Source of the DNA: Proteus cibi
Lineage (GTDB): Bacteria; Pseudomonadota; Gammaproteobacteria; Enterobacterales; Enterobacteriaceae
Reading direction: 5' to 3'
NCBI RefSeq assembly: GCF_003144405.1
Contig: NZ_PENW01000009.1
Coordinates: 186,001-250,000 of the forward strand
Length of the DNA stretch: 64,000 nt
Position numbers and translations under genes: made by a program. This document shows positions 9,057-20,432 of the stretch, in pieces (within the stretch, counting starts at the first letter, position 1; every line of letters starts with the position of its first letter). The notes under the pieces are model-generated. The model worked only from the letters and a program-made list of their open reading frames with translations, ran no database searches and was not told where the DNA came from.

Positions 9057-10754
9057 ATGGAACTGGAACACGAAAGTAAACGCCCTCTCTACATCCCGTA
9101 TGCAGGCCCAATCCTGCTTGAATTTCCCCTGTTAAATAAAGGTAGTGCTTTCAGCGAAGAAGAACGCAGCACCTTTAACTTACATGGTTTACTGCCTGAA
9201 GCAGTTGAAACCATCGAAGAGCAGGTTGAACGCGCTTATCGCCAATATCTTGATTTCAAAAACGATAACGATAAACATATTTACCTACGAAATATCCAAG
9301 ATACCAATGAAACCCTGTTTTACCGTCTATTGGAATCTCACCTCACTGAAATGATGCCTATCATTTACACACCAACAGTCGGTGAAGCTTGTGAACATTT
9401 CTCTGATATTTATCGTCGTGCTCGCGGTTTATTTATCTCTTACCCTAACCGTGCCAATATCGACGATATGCTGCAAAACGCCACTAAACAAAACGTAAAA
9501 GTCATTGTTGTAACAGATGGCGAACGTATTCTTGGTTTAGGCGACCAAGGTATCGGTGGTATGGGTATTCCTATCGGTAAACTCTCTTTATATACTGCGT
9601 GTGGTGGTATTAGCCCAGCGTACACATTGCCTGTTGTACTTGATGTTGGTACTAACAACCCACAACGTTTAAACGATCCTCTGTATATGGGATGGCGTCA
9701 TCCTCGCATTACAGGTGATGAATATAACGAGTTTGTTGATGAGTTTATCCAAGCGGTTAAACGTCGTTGGCCAAATGTTTTATTACAATTTGAAGATTTC
9801 GCACAAAAAAATGCGATGCCTTTATTAAACCGTTATCGTGATGAGCTATGTTGCTTTAATGATGATATCCAAGGTACAGCGTCGGTCACTTTAGGTAGCC
9901 TAATTGCAGCAAGTCGTGCTGCTGGTCGCCAATTAAAAGACCAAACGGTCACATTCTTAGGCGCAGGTTCTGCAGGGTGTGGTATTGCTGAGCAAATCAT
10001 TGCCCAAATGAAATCTGAAGGTTTAAGTGATGAGCAAGCCCGTGAACGTATCTTTATGGTTGACCGCTTCGGCTTATTAACAGACAAACTGCCAAATTTA
10101 CTTGATTTCCAAAGCAAACTTATCCAAAAAAGCGAAACTATTGCTGATTGGGAAACCGGAAGCGATGCGATTTCACTGTTAGAAGTGGTTAAGAATGCAA
10201 AACCAACTATTTTGATTGGTGTTTCAGGACAAGCAGGTTTATTCACTGAAGAAATTATTCGTGAAATGCACAAACACTGTGAACGCCCTATCGTAATGCC
10301 ATTATCTAACCCAACGTCTCGTGTAGAGGCGCGTCCTGAAGACATTATCAACTGGACTGATGGACAAGCTTTAGTGGCAACAGGTAGTCCATTTGCCCCC
10401 GTTAAATACAAAGATAAAGAGTATCCTATTGCACAATGCAACAACTCTTATATCTTCCCAGGTATTGGGTTAGGTGTTATTGCCTGTGGTGCAAAACGTG
10501 TTACTGATGCCATGTTAATGGTGGCAAGCCGTGCATTAGCAGATTGTTCACCAATGGCAAAAGAGGGTGATGGTTCTCTGTTACCTTTACTGGCTGATAT
10601 TCAACAAGTTTCGCGTTATATCGCAAAACAAGTTGCAAAAGAAGCACAAGTACAAGGCGTTGCGACTGTAACTTCTGATTCAGCATTAGAAGAAGCCATT
10701 GAACGTAACTATTGGTCACCAGAGTACCGTATTTACAAAAGAACCTCGTTCTAA
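9057..10754 (+). CDS. maeA: NAD-dependent malic enzyme (malate dehydrogenase, decarboxylating)
   Basis: Converts malate and NAD+ to pyruvate, CO2 and NADH. The 565 residues match E. coli MaeA (SfcA) in length and closely in sequence: [18 protein letters not shown] at the N terminus, [26 protein letters not shown] with the metal-binding aspartates, and the Rossmann glycines [13 protein letters not shown] near residue 303. A GTG ten codons upstream is in frame, but this ATG has AAGAG at 8 nt and the E. coli N terminus. Its placement between cdd and sanA differs from E. coli, where maeA maps elsewhere. It has its own terminator, so it is probably monocistronic. Confidence 0.97.
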   Translation: MELEHESKRPLYIPYAGPILLEFPLLNKGSAFSEEERSTFNLHGLLPEAVETIEEQVERAYRQYLDFKNDNDKHIYLRNIQDTNETLFYRLLESHLTEMMPIIYTPTVGEACEHFSDIYRRARGLFISYPNRANIDDMLQNATKQNVKVIVVTDGERILGLGDQGIGGMGIPIGKLSLYTACGGISPAYTLPVVLDVGTNNPQRLNDPLYMGWRHPRITGDEYNEFVDEFIQAVKRRWPNVLLQFEDFAQKNAMPLLNRYRDELCCFNDDIQGTASVTLGSLIAASRAAGRQLKDQTVTFLGAGSAGCGIAEQIIAQMKSEGLSDEQARERIFMVDRFGLLTDKLPNLLDFQSKLIQKSETIADWETGSDAISLLEVVKNAKPTILIGVSGQAGLFTEEIIREMHKHCERPIVMPLSNPTSRVEARPEDIINWTDGQALVATGSPFAPVKYKDKEYPIAQCNNSYIFPGIGLGVIACGAKRVTDAMLMVASRALADCSPMAKEGDGSLLPLLADIQQVSRYIAKQVAKEAQVQGVATVTSDSALEEAIERNYWSPEYRIYKRTSF

Positions 10755-10782
10755 GTCATTTGCAATACTAGGTACCATTCTG

Positions 10783-10818
10783 AAAAGCGCGTCATTACTT
10801 AATATGAGGCGCTTTTTT
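10783..10818 (+). terminator. Intrinsic terminator of maeA
   Basis: Stem AAAAGCGCGTCAT with ATGAGGCGCTTTT (one mismatch), ending in a T-run. Confidence 0.88.
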
Positions 10819-10886
10819 CTTGCTTCCCTATCCCTGCTCAAGTAGCCTTAAGTATTATGAAAGTCATTCGTTATTTGCGTCATTAA

Positions 10887-12775
<1,889 letters not shown>

Positions 12776-12789
12776 GTTTATTTTAAATC

Positions 12790-13449
12790 TCAAAGATGAC
12801 GAACAGCACGCAAAAACTCCTGACGCGTATTTTGACTAGATTTAAATAACCCGCCTAATGAGGTTGTTGTTGTTGCGCTAGTTGCATCACGAATACCACG
12901 AGCTTTAACACAATAGTGAACCGCATCAATAGAAACAGCCACATTTTTTGTGCCTAATAACGTTTGTAATGCGATAAGAATTTGCTGTGTTAAGCGTTCT
13001 TGAACTTGAGGGCGTTGCGCAAAGAATTGCACAATTCGATTGATTTTAGATAACCCAATCACTTTATCTTTCGGGATATAAGCCACAATCGCTTTACCAT
13101 CAATAGTGACAAAGTGATGTTCGCAAGTACTTGTTAATGTGATATCTCGCACTGTTACCATTTCATCAACTTGCATTTTGTTTTCAATTAGCGTGATTTT
13201 TGGGAAGTTGTGGTAATCCAGCCCTGAGAAAATTTCATCAACATACATTTTGGCGATACGACGAGGTGTTTCCGCTAAACTATCGTCGCTTAAATCTAGA
13301 TTTAACAGCTTCATCACTTCTGTCATATGATGTTCAATTTGCTGTTTGCTCTCACTTGGAGAGAGTTTTGGTTCACGAAGAGGCGTTTCCAAACCGCGTT
13401 CGACTAACGCAGCATGCACCCATTGCGCCTCTTTACTTAATGATGACAT
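12790..13449 (-). CDS. folE: GTP cyclohydrolase I
   Basis: Converts GTP to 7,8-dihydroneopterin triphosphate, the first step of folate synthesis; a cytosolic zinc-dependent decamer. Zinc ligands Cys109 and His112 (TSTCEHHF) and Cys180 ([12 protein letters not shown]) are present, as is the C-terminal [13 protein letters not shown]. The frame extends seven codons upstream, but GGAGAG is correctly placed before the ATG chosen (MSSLSKEAQ), giving 219 residues against 222 in E. coli. Followed almost without gap by yeiB. Confidence 0.97.
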   Translation of the reverse strand: MSSLSKEAQWVHAALVERGLETPLREPKLSPSESKQQIEHHMTEVMKLLNLDLSDDSLAETPRRIAKMYVDEIFSGLDYHNFPKITLIENKMQVDEMVTVRDITLTSTCEHHFVTIDGKAIVAYIPKDKVIGLSKINRIVQFFAQRPQVQERLTQQILIALQTLLGTKNVAVSIDAVHYCVKARGIRDATSATTTTSLGGLFKSSQNTRQEFLRAVRHL

Positions 13450-13597
13450 TGGACTCTCCGATAAACACATGAATTAAGTAGCTGTTATCGCGCTTAGCAA
13501 CAACAGCTTACACTTTAGATGACCTCAATCACATTATCCAGCAATACCGCATTTTTCGTTATGAAATTATTGCATTTTTGTTTGAACATTTTTTAGT

Positions 13598-14767
13598 TTA
13601 CTGATGCTCTTTTTCTTTTAAGCACACCAGAAATCCCCCCATTATCAATACAATAAAAGCCACATAAAGTGCGGGTTCTAATTTTCCAGTCAATGCGGTT
13701 GAAAGTGAAGAAATAACAGGACCAACTAATTGCCCGATAGCATAAAAAGTGGTGAGTAAACCCGCCATATAACGCCCATGATCAGGTGCTAATTCTCTAC
13801 CTCGTAAAAAAGCAAGTTGTACAGCGCACATAAGACCGCCACCAATTAAGAAAGCGCCAATCGCAAGCCCTGTTATTGTCGGTATCCACTCTGCAATCAA
13901 AATACCGAATGCTTGCAACCAAAGCGTAATAGCTAAGCGTAACTGTGTGTTTAATACATTGCGCGTTAAAATAGCGAACCCGATACATAATGCCGCAGAA
14001 GCACCAAAGATAGGCCAAACAAATTGTGCAATTAAACTACCTGGAAAGCGTTCAGCTGCCATTTGAGAAAGAAATGTTGCGGGTAAAATATAGCCAAATC
14101 CGGCAAAAGTATAACCCCAAATCAGCTTTTTCATCGCTGGCGTAAGCGTTAAAGGAGCAACGGTTACTGCTTCTCTACTCATTGTCCAAGGCTTTGGAAG
14201 ATGATAACCCACATATATGGCACAAATAAAAGCAAGAGAACCATAAATTAACCATCCCGCCGTTGCACTCATTTGCCATTTCATAATTAGCACAGCAAGA
14301 ATACCGCTAATAAATATACCGGCTCCCGTTCCTGCATAAACTGCCACACTTAGTGCCGGTCGATTAAGACGAGCCAGTAATTCATTAGCCCATGAAGCCA
14401 CCAATACTAACGTCCAACCACTTGCCCAACCAATAAAAAAGCGTGCAATACTATGGGTAAATGCATCATTTAAAAAAGCAGACAATAGCGTAATTATCAC
14501 CGCACCCCAAAGTCCCGCCCACAAGCGATAACCCACACCTTTAACGGCTTTCATCGCATCATAGGAGCCCGCAAGATAGCCAAGGTAATTAAATGCAGCA
14601 ACAATACCCGCAGTAGTCAGCGTTAATTGGTGTTCTGCAATCATCAATGGCACTTGTGGTGTGAATGTAAATCGCCCTATTCCCATTGCAACCACTAAAG
14701 CAAGAAACCCACTAAAAGCAATATGAAAAGCGTGTGCTGAATGACTTTGGTGATTTGAAGTATTCAT
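13598..14767 (-). CDS. YbfB/YjiJ-family MFS transporter
   Basis: Probable proton-driven transporter of the inner membrane, 389 residues with about 12 hydrophobic segments. The start of helix 1, GFLALVVAMGIGRFTFTPQVPLM, and AFNYLGYLAGS in the second helix mark the YbfB/YjiJ branch of the major facilitator superfamily. The substrate is unknown. It lies upstream of folE on the same strand with about 150 nt between, and is divergent from moeA. No adjacent regulator hints at a ligand. The subfamily call is from memory of the signature and is fairly safe; the closest E. coli relative is probably YjiJ. Confidence 0.75.
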   Translation of the reverse strand: MNTSNHQSHSAHAFHIAFSGFLALVVAMGIGRFTFTPQVPLMIAEHQLTLTTAGIVAAFNYLGYLAGSYDAMKAVKGVGYRLWAGLWGAVIITLLSAFLNDAFTHSIARFFIGWASGWTLVLVASWANELLARLNRPALSVAVYAGTGAGIFISGILAVLIMKWQMSATAGWLIYGSLAFICAIYVGYHLPKPWTMSREAVTVAPLTLTPAMKKLIWGYTFAGFGYILPATFLSQMAAERFPGSLIAQFVWPIFGASAALCIGFAILTRNVLNTQLRLAITLWLQAFGILIAEWIPTITGLAIGAFLIGGGLMCAVQLAFLRGRELAPDHGRYMAGLLTTFYAIGQLVGPVISSLSTALTGKLEPALYVAFIVLIMGGFLVCLKEKEHQ

Positions 14768-14977
14768 GGATATCCATTATTTTGTTTTATCATTTTAAAT
14801 AAGCTGCTTATTAATAACAGAACAAGCAACATATTAACCTCAATCAGTTAACATTTTTGCAATAAGAAGTTTCATTTCTTTCTATTCACAAGATGATCTC
14901 TGACATGATGATGTTCATCGTGATAGATTAGTATCATGAAATAAAACAGAACATTTCGATAGATCTTGGAGTATATG

Positions 14978-16219
14978 ATGAGTCAATGTCACGTTAGCGG
15001 TTTATTATCTCTTGATGAAGCGCTAGAAAAACTACTTGAAAAACCGCTGGCAATTACCAATACCCTTAACATTCCATTAAATAACGCCGCAGATTATATT
15101 CTAAGTGAAGATATTACATCTCCACTAAATGTTCCGCCTTTTGATAATTCGGCAATGGATGGTTACGGACTGCGTTACGCTGACTTAGAAGCTCAAACTC
15201 CACTTCCTATTGCAGGTAAATCGTTCGCTGGTATTCCTTTTGAGGGAGAACTCCCTGCTGGGCAATGTGTCCGCATTATGACAGGGGCAATGATCCCTGC
15301 GGGTGTTGATACCGTTATTATGCAAGAAGAAGCTGAAGTGACCGAACATGGTGTTCGTTTTTTACAGCCGGCAAAGAAAGGTCAAAACATTCGTCGTATT
15401 GGTGAAGATATTAAAGAAAACGACATTGTACTACCTGCTGGCACTAAACTCTCAACTGCGCAATTACCTTTAATTGCTTCTTTAGGTGTGGCAACAGTAC
15501 AAGTTTATCGTCGTTTAAAAGTCGCTGTTTTCTCAACGGGTGATGAACTACAAACCATCGGTCAGCCATTAAAAGCGGGTCAAATTTATGATACCAACCG
15601 CTTTGCGGTTCGTTTAATGCTTGAAAAACTAGGATGTGAAGTTTTAGATTTAGGCGTTATTCCTGATTCACCAGAAAAACTGCGTGATACCTTTAAAAAA
15701 GCGGATCAAGAAGCCGATTTAGTGATCAGCAGTGGTGGTGTTTCTGTGGGTGAAGCCGATTACACCAAACAAATACTTGATGAAATTGGTGAAATTGGTT
15801 TTTGGAAATTAGCGATTAAACCGGGAAAACCTTTTGCCTTTGGTCGATTACATAACGCATGGTTCTGCGGTTTACCGGGTAATCCTGTATCAGCAACCGT
15901 AACATTCTATCAATTGGTTCAGCCTTTAATCGCACGTCTATCCGGATTTAGCCATTGGAAAGCACCACAACGTTTCCAAGCCATTGCCCAATCATCATTG
16001 AAAAAATCAGCAGGTCGTCTGGATTTTCAACGTGGTATTGCAAGTATTAATGCAGAAGGTGTATGGCAAGTCGATACTTCTGGGCATCAAGGCTCACACG
16101 TTTATAGCTCCTTTAGTGTTGCTAACTGCTTTATCGTTTTAGAGCGTGAACGCGGTAAAGTTGCCGCTGGCGAAACAGTGACTATCGAGTTATTTAATTC
16201 TCTATTAAAAAGTGAATAG
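14978..16219 (+). CDS. moeA: Molybdopterin molybdotransferase MoeA
   Basis: Inserts molybdate into adenylylated molybdopterin, the last common step of Moco synthesis. 413 residues in the order of E. coli Moe[13 protein letters not shown] near residue 60, [20 protein letters not shown], the MPT-binding [14 protein letters not shown] near residue 255 and [16 protein letters not shown]. Two ATGs are adjacent; the second has GGAG at 6 nt and the first at only 3 nt, so the second is chosen. moeB begins 4 nt after the stop, so they are one operon. The moaEDCA and modBC genes in the same window complete the pathway. Confidence 0.96.
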   Translation: MSQCHVSGLLSLDEALEKLLEKPLAITNTLNIPLNNAADYILSEDITSPLNVPPFDNSAMDGYGLRYADLEAQTPLPIAGKSFAGIPFEGELPAGQCVRIMTGAMIPAGVDTVIMQEEAEVTEHGVRFLQPAKKGQNIRRIGEDIKENDIVLPAGTKLSTAQLPLIASLGVATVQVYRRLKVAVFSTGDELQTIGQPLKAGQIYDTNRFAVRLMLEKLGCEVLDLGVIPDSPEKLRDTFKKADQEADLVISSGGVSVGEADYTKQILDEIGEIGFWKLAIKPGKPFAFGRLHNAWFCGLPGNPVSATVTFYQLVQPLIARLSGFSHWKAPQRFQAIAQSSLKKSAGRLDFQRGIASINAEGVWQVDTSGHQGSHVYSSFSVANCFIVLERERGKVAAGETVTIELFNSLLKSE

Positions 16220-16223
16220 CCGT

Positions 16224-16991
16224 ATGAGTATTGAGTTAACGGATGAAGAAACGCTACGCTACAATCGCCAGATTGTATTAAGGGGCTTTGATTTTGATGG
16301 CCAAGAGGCGCTGAAAAGTGCCTCTGTATTGATTGTTGGCGCTGGTGGCTTAGGATGTAGTGCTTCTCAATATCTTACAGCCGCAGGGGTAGGAAAACTC
16401 ACCTTATTAGATTTTGATACGGTTTCCCTTTCTAATCTTCAGCGCCAAATTCTTCACCGCGACACCACGATCGGTCAACCTAAAGTACTCTCTGCAAAGG
16501 CAACATTAGAAGCTATTAATCCTCATGTCACGATAGAAACCGTTGATGCGTTACTTGAAGATGAAGCTTTAGCGGAGCTGATTCATCGCCATAATATTGT
16601 TATGGATTGCACTGATAACGTGACAGTACGTGAACAACTTAATCGCCTCTGTTTTCATCAGAAAAAACCCCTTGTTTCGGGTGCAGCTATCCGGATGGAA
16701 GGTCAAATCAGTGTGTTCACCTATCAAGATGATGAGCCTTGCTATCGCTGTTTAAGTCATCTGTTTGGTGATAATGCGTTAAGTTGTGTTGAAGCTGGTA
16801 TAATGGCGCCTGTAGTCGGTACAATTGGCACATTACAAGCAATTGAAGCCATTAAATTACTGACTGGCTACGGTGAAAACTTACAGGGTAAGGTATTGAT
16901 GTTCGATGCAATGCGTATGCAATTTCGTGAATTCAAATTACCTAAAAATCCACATTGTGAAGTATGCTCTGCCAATTTACCGGACAATTAA
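16224..16991 (+). CDS. moeB: Molybdopterin-synthase adenylyltransferase MoeB
   Basis: Activates the C-terminal glycine of MoaD by adenylation so it can receive sulfur. E1-like fold: the ATP-binding glycines VGAGGLGCSASQYL near residue 35, LLDFDTVSLSNLQRQ, DCTDNVTVR, and a zinc site from CYRC and a C-terminal CEVC. 255 residues against 249 in E. coli. A GTG four codons upstream overlaps the moeA stop; the ATG is preferred because homologues begin at this point. Co-transcribed with moeA. Confidence 0.96.
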   Translation: MSIELTDEETLRYNRQIVLRGFDFDGQEALKSASVLIVGAGGLGCSASQYLTAAGVGKLTLLDFDTVSLSNLQRQILHRDTTIGQPKVLSAKATLEAINPHVTIETVDALLEDEALAELIHRHNIVMDCTDNVTVREQLNRLCFHQKKPLVSGAAIRMEGQISVFTYQDDEPCYRCLSHLFGDNALSCVEAGIMAPVVGTIGTLQAIEAIKLLTGYGENLQGKVLMFDAMRMQFREFKLPKNPHCEVCSANLPDN

Positions 16992-17008
16992 CCGCTGACT
17001 ATCCTAGA

Positions 17009-17041
17009 TAAGGTAGGTTTAATTTCTTTAAACTTACCTTA
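17009..17041 (+). terminator. Hairpin after moeB
   Basis: A 13-bp stem TAAGGTAGGTTTA/TAAACTTACCTTA with one G-T pair, but only a mixed C/T tail. Possible weak terminator of moeAB. Confidence 0.5.
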
Positions 17042-17258
17042 CTTTCTCTCAAAATAGAGGTATTAATCTGTTTTTCAAGCATTTTAATCGCCTTCTAAGT
17101 CGTATTTTTCGTTAAGTCGATGTAACAAGCTTGTAGTATTCACTCTGATTTAATTCTACTATGACCGCCCGCGTCAAAACGCAACAGGATGTCCTATAAG
17201 CAAAATAATCATTTAAGCACGCATTCTACGTGCTAAAAAAGCAATACAAGGTAGAAGA

Positions 17259-18959
17259 ATGATATTTCAAATTGCAGACACGCTCTATTACAACGGACTT
17301 ATTTATACCGCTGATCATAATAACAATATCGTTGATGCCATCGCGATCAGACAAGGTGTAATTATTGCTTCAGGTAAAAAAGAGGCGTTATTTTCTTACT
17401 GTAATGAAAATACTGAACAAATTGATTTACAGGGAAGAATGGTCATGCCAGGCATTATTGATGCACATATGCATCCATTCTGGGGAGGCGCAACGTTAGC
17501 CGGGTGCCATCTTGATTATCAATCACTCTCTATCGATGATATTTTGTTGCGTATTCAGAACTACCTTGATGAAAACTTTATTGATAGCGATACCGAATGG
17601 TTAAAAGTCTCCGCATGGTATCGTGAAGGTATGCAACCTGAAGGCGTGCAGATGACACGTTATCACCTTGATACCTTAAATACGACTCGCCCTATTTTGC
17701 TCTTTTCTAGCGATTGTCATAGTGTTCTTGCTAATTCTCGCGCTTTAGCACTCTTAAATATCACGGCAGAAACGCCTGATCCACCTGATGGAAACATTGA
17801 ACGTGATGGCGATAGAACGCCTATTGGTATTCTTGAAGATGCGCCAGCAATGCAAGCCATTGACAGCTTGCCGCCACTAACAGAAGCGCAAAATTTACAG
17901 ATAGCTCGCCATGTTCAAAAATTATTAAATCAACAAGGCGTGACCACCATTATGGATGCTCGTGTGGGTGAGCCTCAATTACGTGCCTTTAATACATTAA
18001 GAAAAGCAGGCGAACTAACTCTTCGTATAGAGAATGCCGTTGAAATCACGCCAGATGATGTAGCATGTATTGATGATATTCCAAACGCGGTACACCATGC
18101 TGCCACTCGTTTTTCACAATGGCATCAAATCAGTAATGGAGCGCAACCTAGTGTTGCGATCCGCCATATCAAACTTTTCCTTGATGGTGTATTACAAGCA
18201 CCGATTATGACCGCGCGTTTACACTCACCTTATCGTATTAATGTTGGCACTGATGAGACGCCACACTGGCAAGACTCTGAACATATTGGCGATCTCTATT
18301 TCTCACCGGACATTTTAACGCCATTAGTCACAGAAATTGCCCGTGCGGGTTATCACCCTCATATTCATACTGTTGCTGAAGGTGCAATTAGTACCGCACT
18401 TGATGCTATTAGTGTAATGCGTAAAGCCTTACCTGAAAAAGACATCAGACCGGGGCTTGCACATAATGAATTGATGTGTGAAAAAAATTATGCACGTTTC
18501 GCACAACTAAAAGCCTATCCATTTCTTTCATTTCAATGGGCAGCGGTTGATCAAAATAACCTCGAAAAAGAGATTGAAATGCTGGGTAAATCTCGCTGTG
18601 ACTATTTAGAGACCGCGGGCAAATTTATTGATGCGGGCGTTACGGTGGCTTTTGGTAGCGATTGGCCAATTGATCCACTTAATGAATGGTACGATTTTAA
18701 AGTCGCGATGACTCGCCAAAAAGAGGCAACAAGTCCACGTCTTGATAATGATCGTAACCTTACATTAATTGAAGTCCTACGTGCAGCCACCATTAATGCC
18801 GCTGAGGCATTAGATATGGACAGACAAATTGGATCATTAGAAGTCGGAAAATTTGCCGATTTAATTATATTAGATAGGAATTTGTTTGAAATATCGGCTG
18901 AAGATGTTGAAAATGTCAGGGTATTGTGTACGATCATTGCGGGGAAACCCACAATTTAG
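17259..18959 (+). CDS. YtcJ-like metal-dependent amidohydrolase
   Basis: Predicted cytosolic hydrolase of the Amidohydro_3 (YtcJ) branch, 566 residues, no signal peptide. Metal-site motifs in order: HMH within GIIDAHMHPFWG near residue 70, IKLFLDGVLQAP near 308, HIHTVAEGA near 370, a LAHNE segment near 402 and GSDWPIDP near 466. The C-terminal beta-sandwich closes with GSLEVGKFADLIILDRN. The ATG has AAGGTAGAAG upstream. Substrate unknown: family members act on N-substituted amides and amino-acid or urea derivatives. It stands alone between moeB and its own terminator. Confidence 0.8.
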   Translation: MIFQIADTLYYNGLIYTADHNNNIVDAIAIRQGVIIASGKKEALFSYCNENTEQIDLQGRMVMPGIIDAHMHPFWGGATLAGCHLDYQSLSIDDILLRIQNYLDENFIDSDTEWLKVSAWYREGMQPEGVQMTRYHLDTLNTTRPILLFSSDCHSVLANSRALALLNITAETPDPPDGNIERDGDRTPIGILEDAPAMQAIDSLPPLTEAQNLQIARHVQKLLNQQGVTTIMDARVGEPQLRAFNTLRKAGELTLRIENAVEITPDDVACIDDIPNAVHHAATRFSQWHQISNGAQPSVAIRHIKLFLDGVLQAPIMTARLHSPYRINVGTDETPHWQDSEHIGDLYFSPDILTPLVTEIARAGYHPHIHTVAEGAISTALDAISVMRKALPEKDIRPGLAHNELMCEKNYARFAQLKAYPFLSFQWAAVDQNNLEKEIEMLGKSRCDYLETAGKFIDAGVTVAFGSDWPIDPLNEWYDFKVAMTRQKEATSPRLDNDRNLTLIEVLRAATINAAEALDMDRQIGSLEVGKFADLIILDRNLFEISAEDVENVRVLCTIIAGKPTI

Positions 18960-18977
18960 CTGAATAATATAACTAAT

Positions 18978-19007
18978 AAACCCGCCTTTAAAGCGGGTTT
19001 ATTTTTA
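18978..19007 (+). terminator. Terminator after the amidohydrolase gene
   Basis: Stem AAACCCGC/GCGGGTTT with a 7-nt loop, then ATTTTTAT. The same stem sequence recurs after sseA. Confidence 0.85.
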
Positions 19008-19050
19008 TCTATGCACTTAATCCTATGAGCATTAACGTAAATTTAGTCTG

Positions 19051-19515
19051 CTATAAAGCAATAGCCATTACGGTGCTCACTTCTTTTAATCCTTCACGTT
19101 CGTAAAAACGTTTAGCCGCACCATTTTCAGCTAATACCGATAATTCAAGGTGTGTCATTTTCTCTGATTGAGCCCACTCTTTCATCGCAGTTAATAATAA
19201 ACTGCCTACGCCTTGGCTACGAACAGAAGGGTCAACAACAATATCGTAAATATACGCGTATTTACGTTGAACCAAGCAGTTAAACATCGGTGTTTCTTGA
19301 ATTTGCGCTATGCTGAATCCAACCACTTTACCGTCTAAATCTGCAACTAAAAGATGAAACTTATTATTTTTTATTCCATTAATAATAAAAGCTTCATCTT
19401 GCTTACCCGGCTTTAATCGATCGGGTTGTAAATTTGCCATTTCATTAAATAAATGGACATAAAGAGTATTAATTTCTTCTACATCAGACAAAATTGCTTT
19501 TCTTATTATTACCAT
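19051..19515 (-). CDS. GNAT family N-acetyltransferase
   Basis: Predicted acetyl-CoA-dependent acetyltransferase, 154 residues, a single GNAT domain. Motif A is IYDIVVDPSVRSQGVGSLLL near residues 88-107 with the acetyl-CoA loop RSQGVG; motif B is ELSVLAENGAAKRFYEREGL. Substrate unknown. It starts 10 nt after the stop of the LOG-family gene, so the two form a small operon. No counterpart at this position in E. coli was recognised. Confidence 0.82.
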   Translation of the reverse strand: MVIIRKAILSDVEEINTLYVHLFNEMANLQPDRLKPGKQDEAFIINGIKNNKFHLLVADLDGKVVGFSIAQIQETPMFNCLVQRKYAYIYDIVVDPSVRSQGVGSLLLTAMKEWAQSEKMTHLELSVLAENGAAKRFYEREGLKEVSTVMAIAL

Positions 19516-19525
19516 TTTTTTACCT

Positions 19526-20104
19526 TTATTTGTTATAGGTTTTTACTGGCGGTGCAATATATGTTTCAAATTTATCTAATAATTGAATAGCACATTGTTC
19601 CACAATCGCCATATGGCGGTATTTTTCATGTAGGAACTGTTCATCCGCCATTTTATCAATCATCATCAAAAGCGGATCGTAAAATTGATTAATATTAAGT
19701 ATGCCCAATGGTTTTTGATGTAAACCAATTTGGCTCCAGGTAAAGACTTCACTAAACTCCTCTAATGTACCGAAACCACCAGGTAATGCGACAAAACCAT
19801 CCGCCAGTTCTATCATTTTACTTTTACGCTGATGCATAGTTTCAACAACATGCAGTTCCGTCAGATTTTTATGCGATATTTCACGCCCTTCTAATAGCGT
19901 AGGAATAACACCAATCACCTTTCCGCCTTCGGCTAATACAGTATCAGCGAGAGTGCCCATAATACCGACACTGGCACCACCATAAACTAAGGTAATATTA
20001 CGTTTAACCAGCTCTTTGGCAAAAATAATTGCTTGTTCTTTATAAATAGGTGAAGCCCCTAAACTAGAACCACAATACACTGCGATAGATTTTATTTTAC
20101 TCAT
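19526..20104 (-). CDS. LOG family nucleotide phosphoribohydrolase (TIGR00730 type)
   Basis: 192-residue Rossmann-fold protein. The LOG-family signature is clear: VYCGSSLGASPIY at the N terminus, LVYGGASVGIMGTLAD, the MHQRKSKM segment and PGGFGTLEEFSEVFTW near residues 108-123. Family members release base from nucleoside 5'-monophosphates; the plant-like ones activate cytokinins and some bacterial ones are close to pyrimidine or purine nucleotide nucleosidases. The natural substrate here cannot be told from sequence. First gene of a pair with the acetyltransferase. Confidence 0.82.
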   Translation of the reverse strand: MSKIKSIAVYCGSSLGASPIYKEQAIIFAKELVKRNITLVYGGASVGIMGTLADTVLAEGGKVIGVIPTLLEGREISHKNLTELHVVETMHQRKSKMIELADGFVALPGGFGTLEEFSEVFTWSQIGLHQKPLGILNINQFYDPLLMMIDKMADEQFLHEKYRHMAIVEQCAIQLLDKFETYIAPPVKTYNK

Positions 20105-20432
20105 TTTTTATTCTCTTTTAGCTAGTTAAAACGAGCTTGGAATTATACTGAAGGTGTTTTTAATAAAAAAGGTTAAAAAAAGTGTTTTTACACTTTTTAT
20201 CGCATATCTATATTTAATCATTATTAACACTTATATTTAGAAGAATTTATTTTTATATTATTAAATATATATTAATTTATATTTTAGCTAACTTCACTCA
20301 ACTAAATTAAAATAAAAATATTTATTAATGAATAGCTATATTAAAGCAGATGATTTTATTTTATATTAAGCGATCCTTTGTTATCTGCTAACAGAGAACA
20401 CATACGATTGATTATTGATGAGGTTTTATAGG
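20105..20432. other. AT-rich divergent intergenic region
   Basis: Separates the LOG-family gene from rhtA. Extremely A/T-rich, with runs of A and T and no open frame worth calling. A terminator-like hairpin AAAAAGTG/CACTTTTT occupies 20177-20198, only about 75 nt upstream of the LOG-family start. GAGG 9 nt before the rhtA ATG is the only clear translation signal. Confidence 0.6.

Noticed and set aside
9833-10444. 203-codon open frame antisense to maeA
   Set aside because: It runs opposite a highly conserved enzyme gene, its product is low-complexity and Ser/Ile/Lys-rich without domains, and no ribosome binding site precedes it. Shadow of maeA codon use.
17216-17234. AGCACG/CGTGCT hairpin just before the amidohydrolase gene
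   Set aside because: Only six base pairs with no T-tail; it could influence the leader, but nothing distinguishes it from chance.
18602-18952. 116-codon open frame antisense to the amidohydrolase
   Set aside because: Opposite the conserved C-terminal part of the enzyme; no motif or ribosome binding site.
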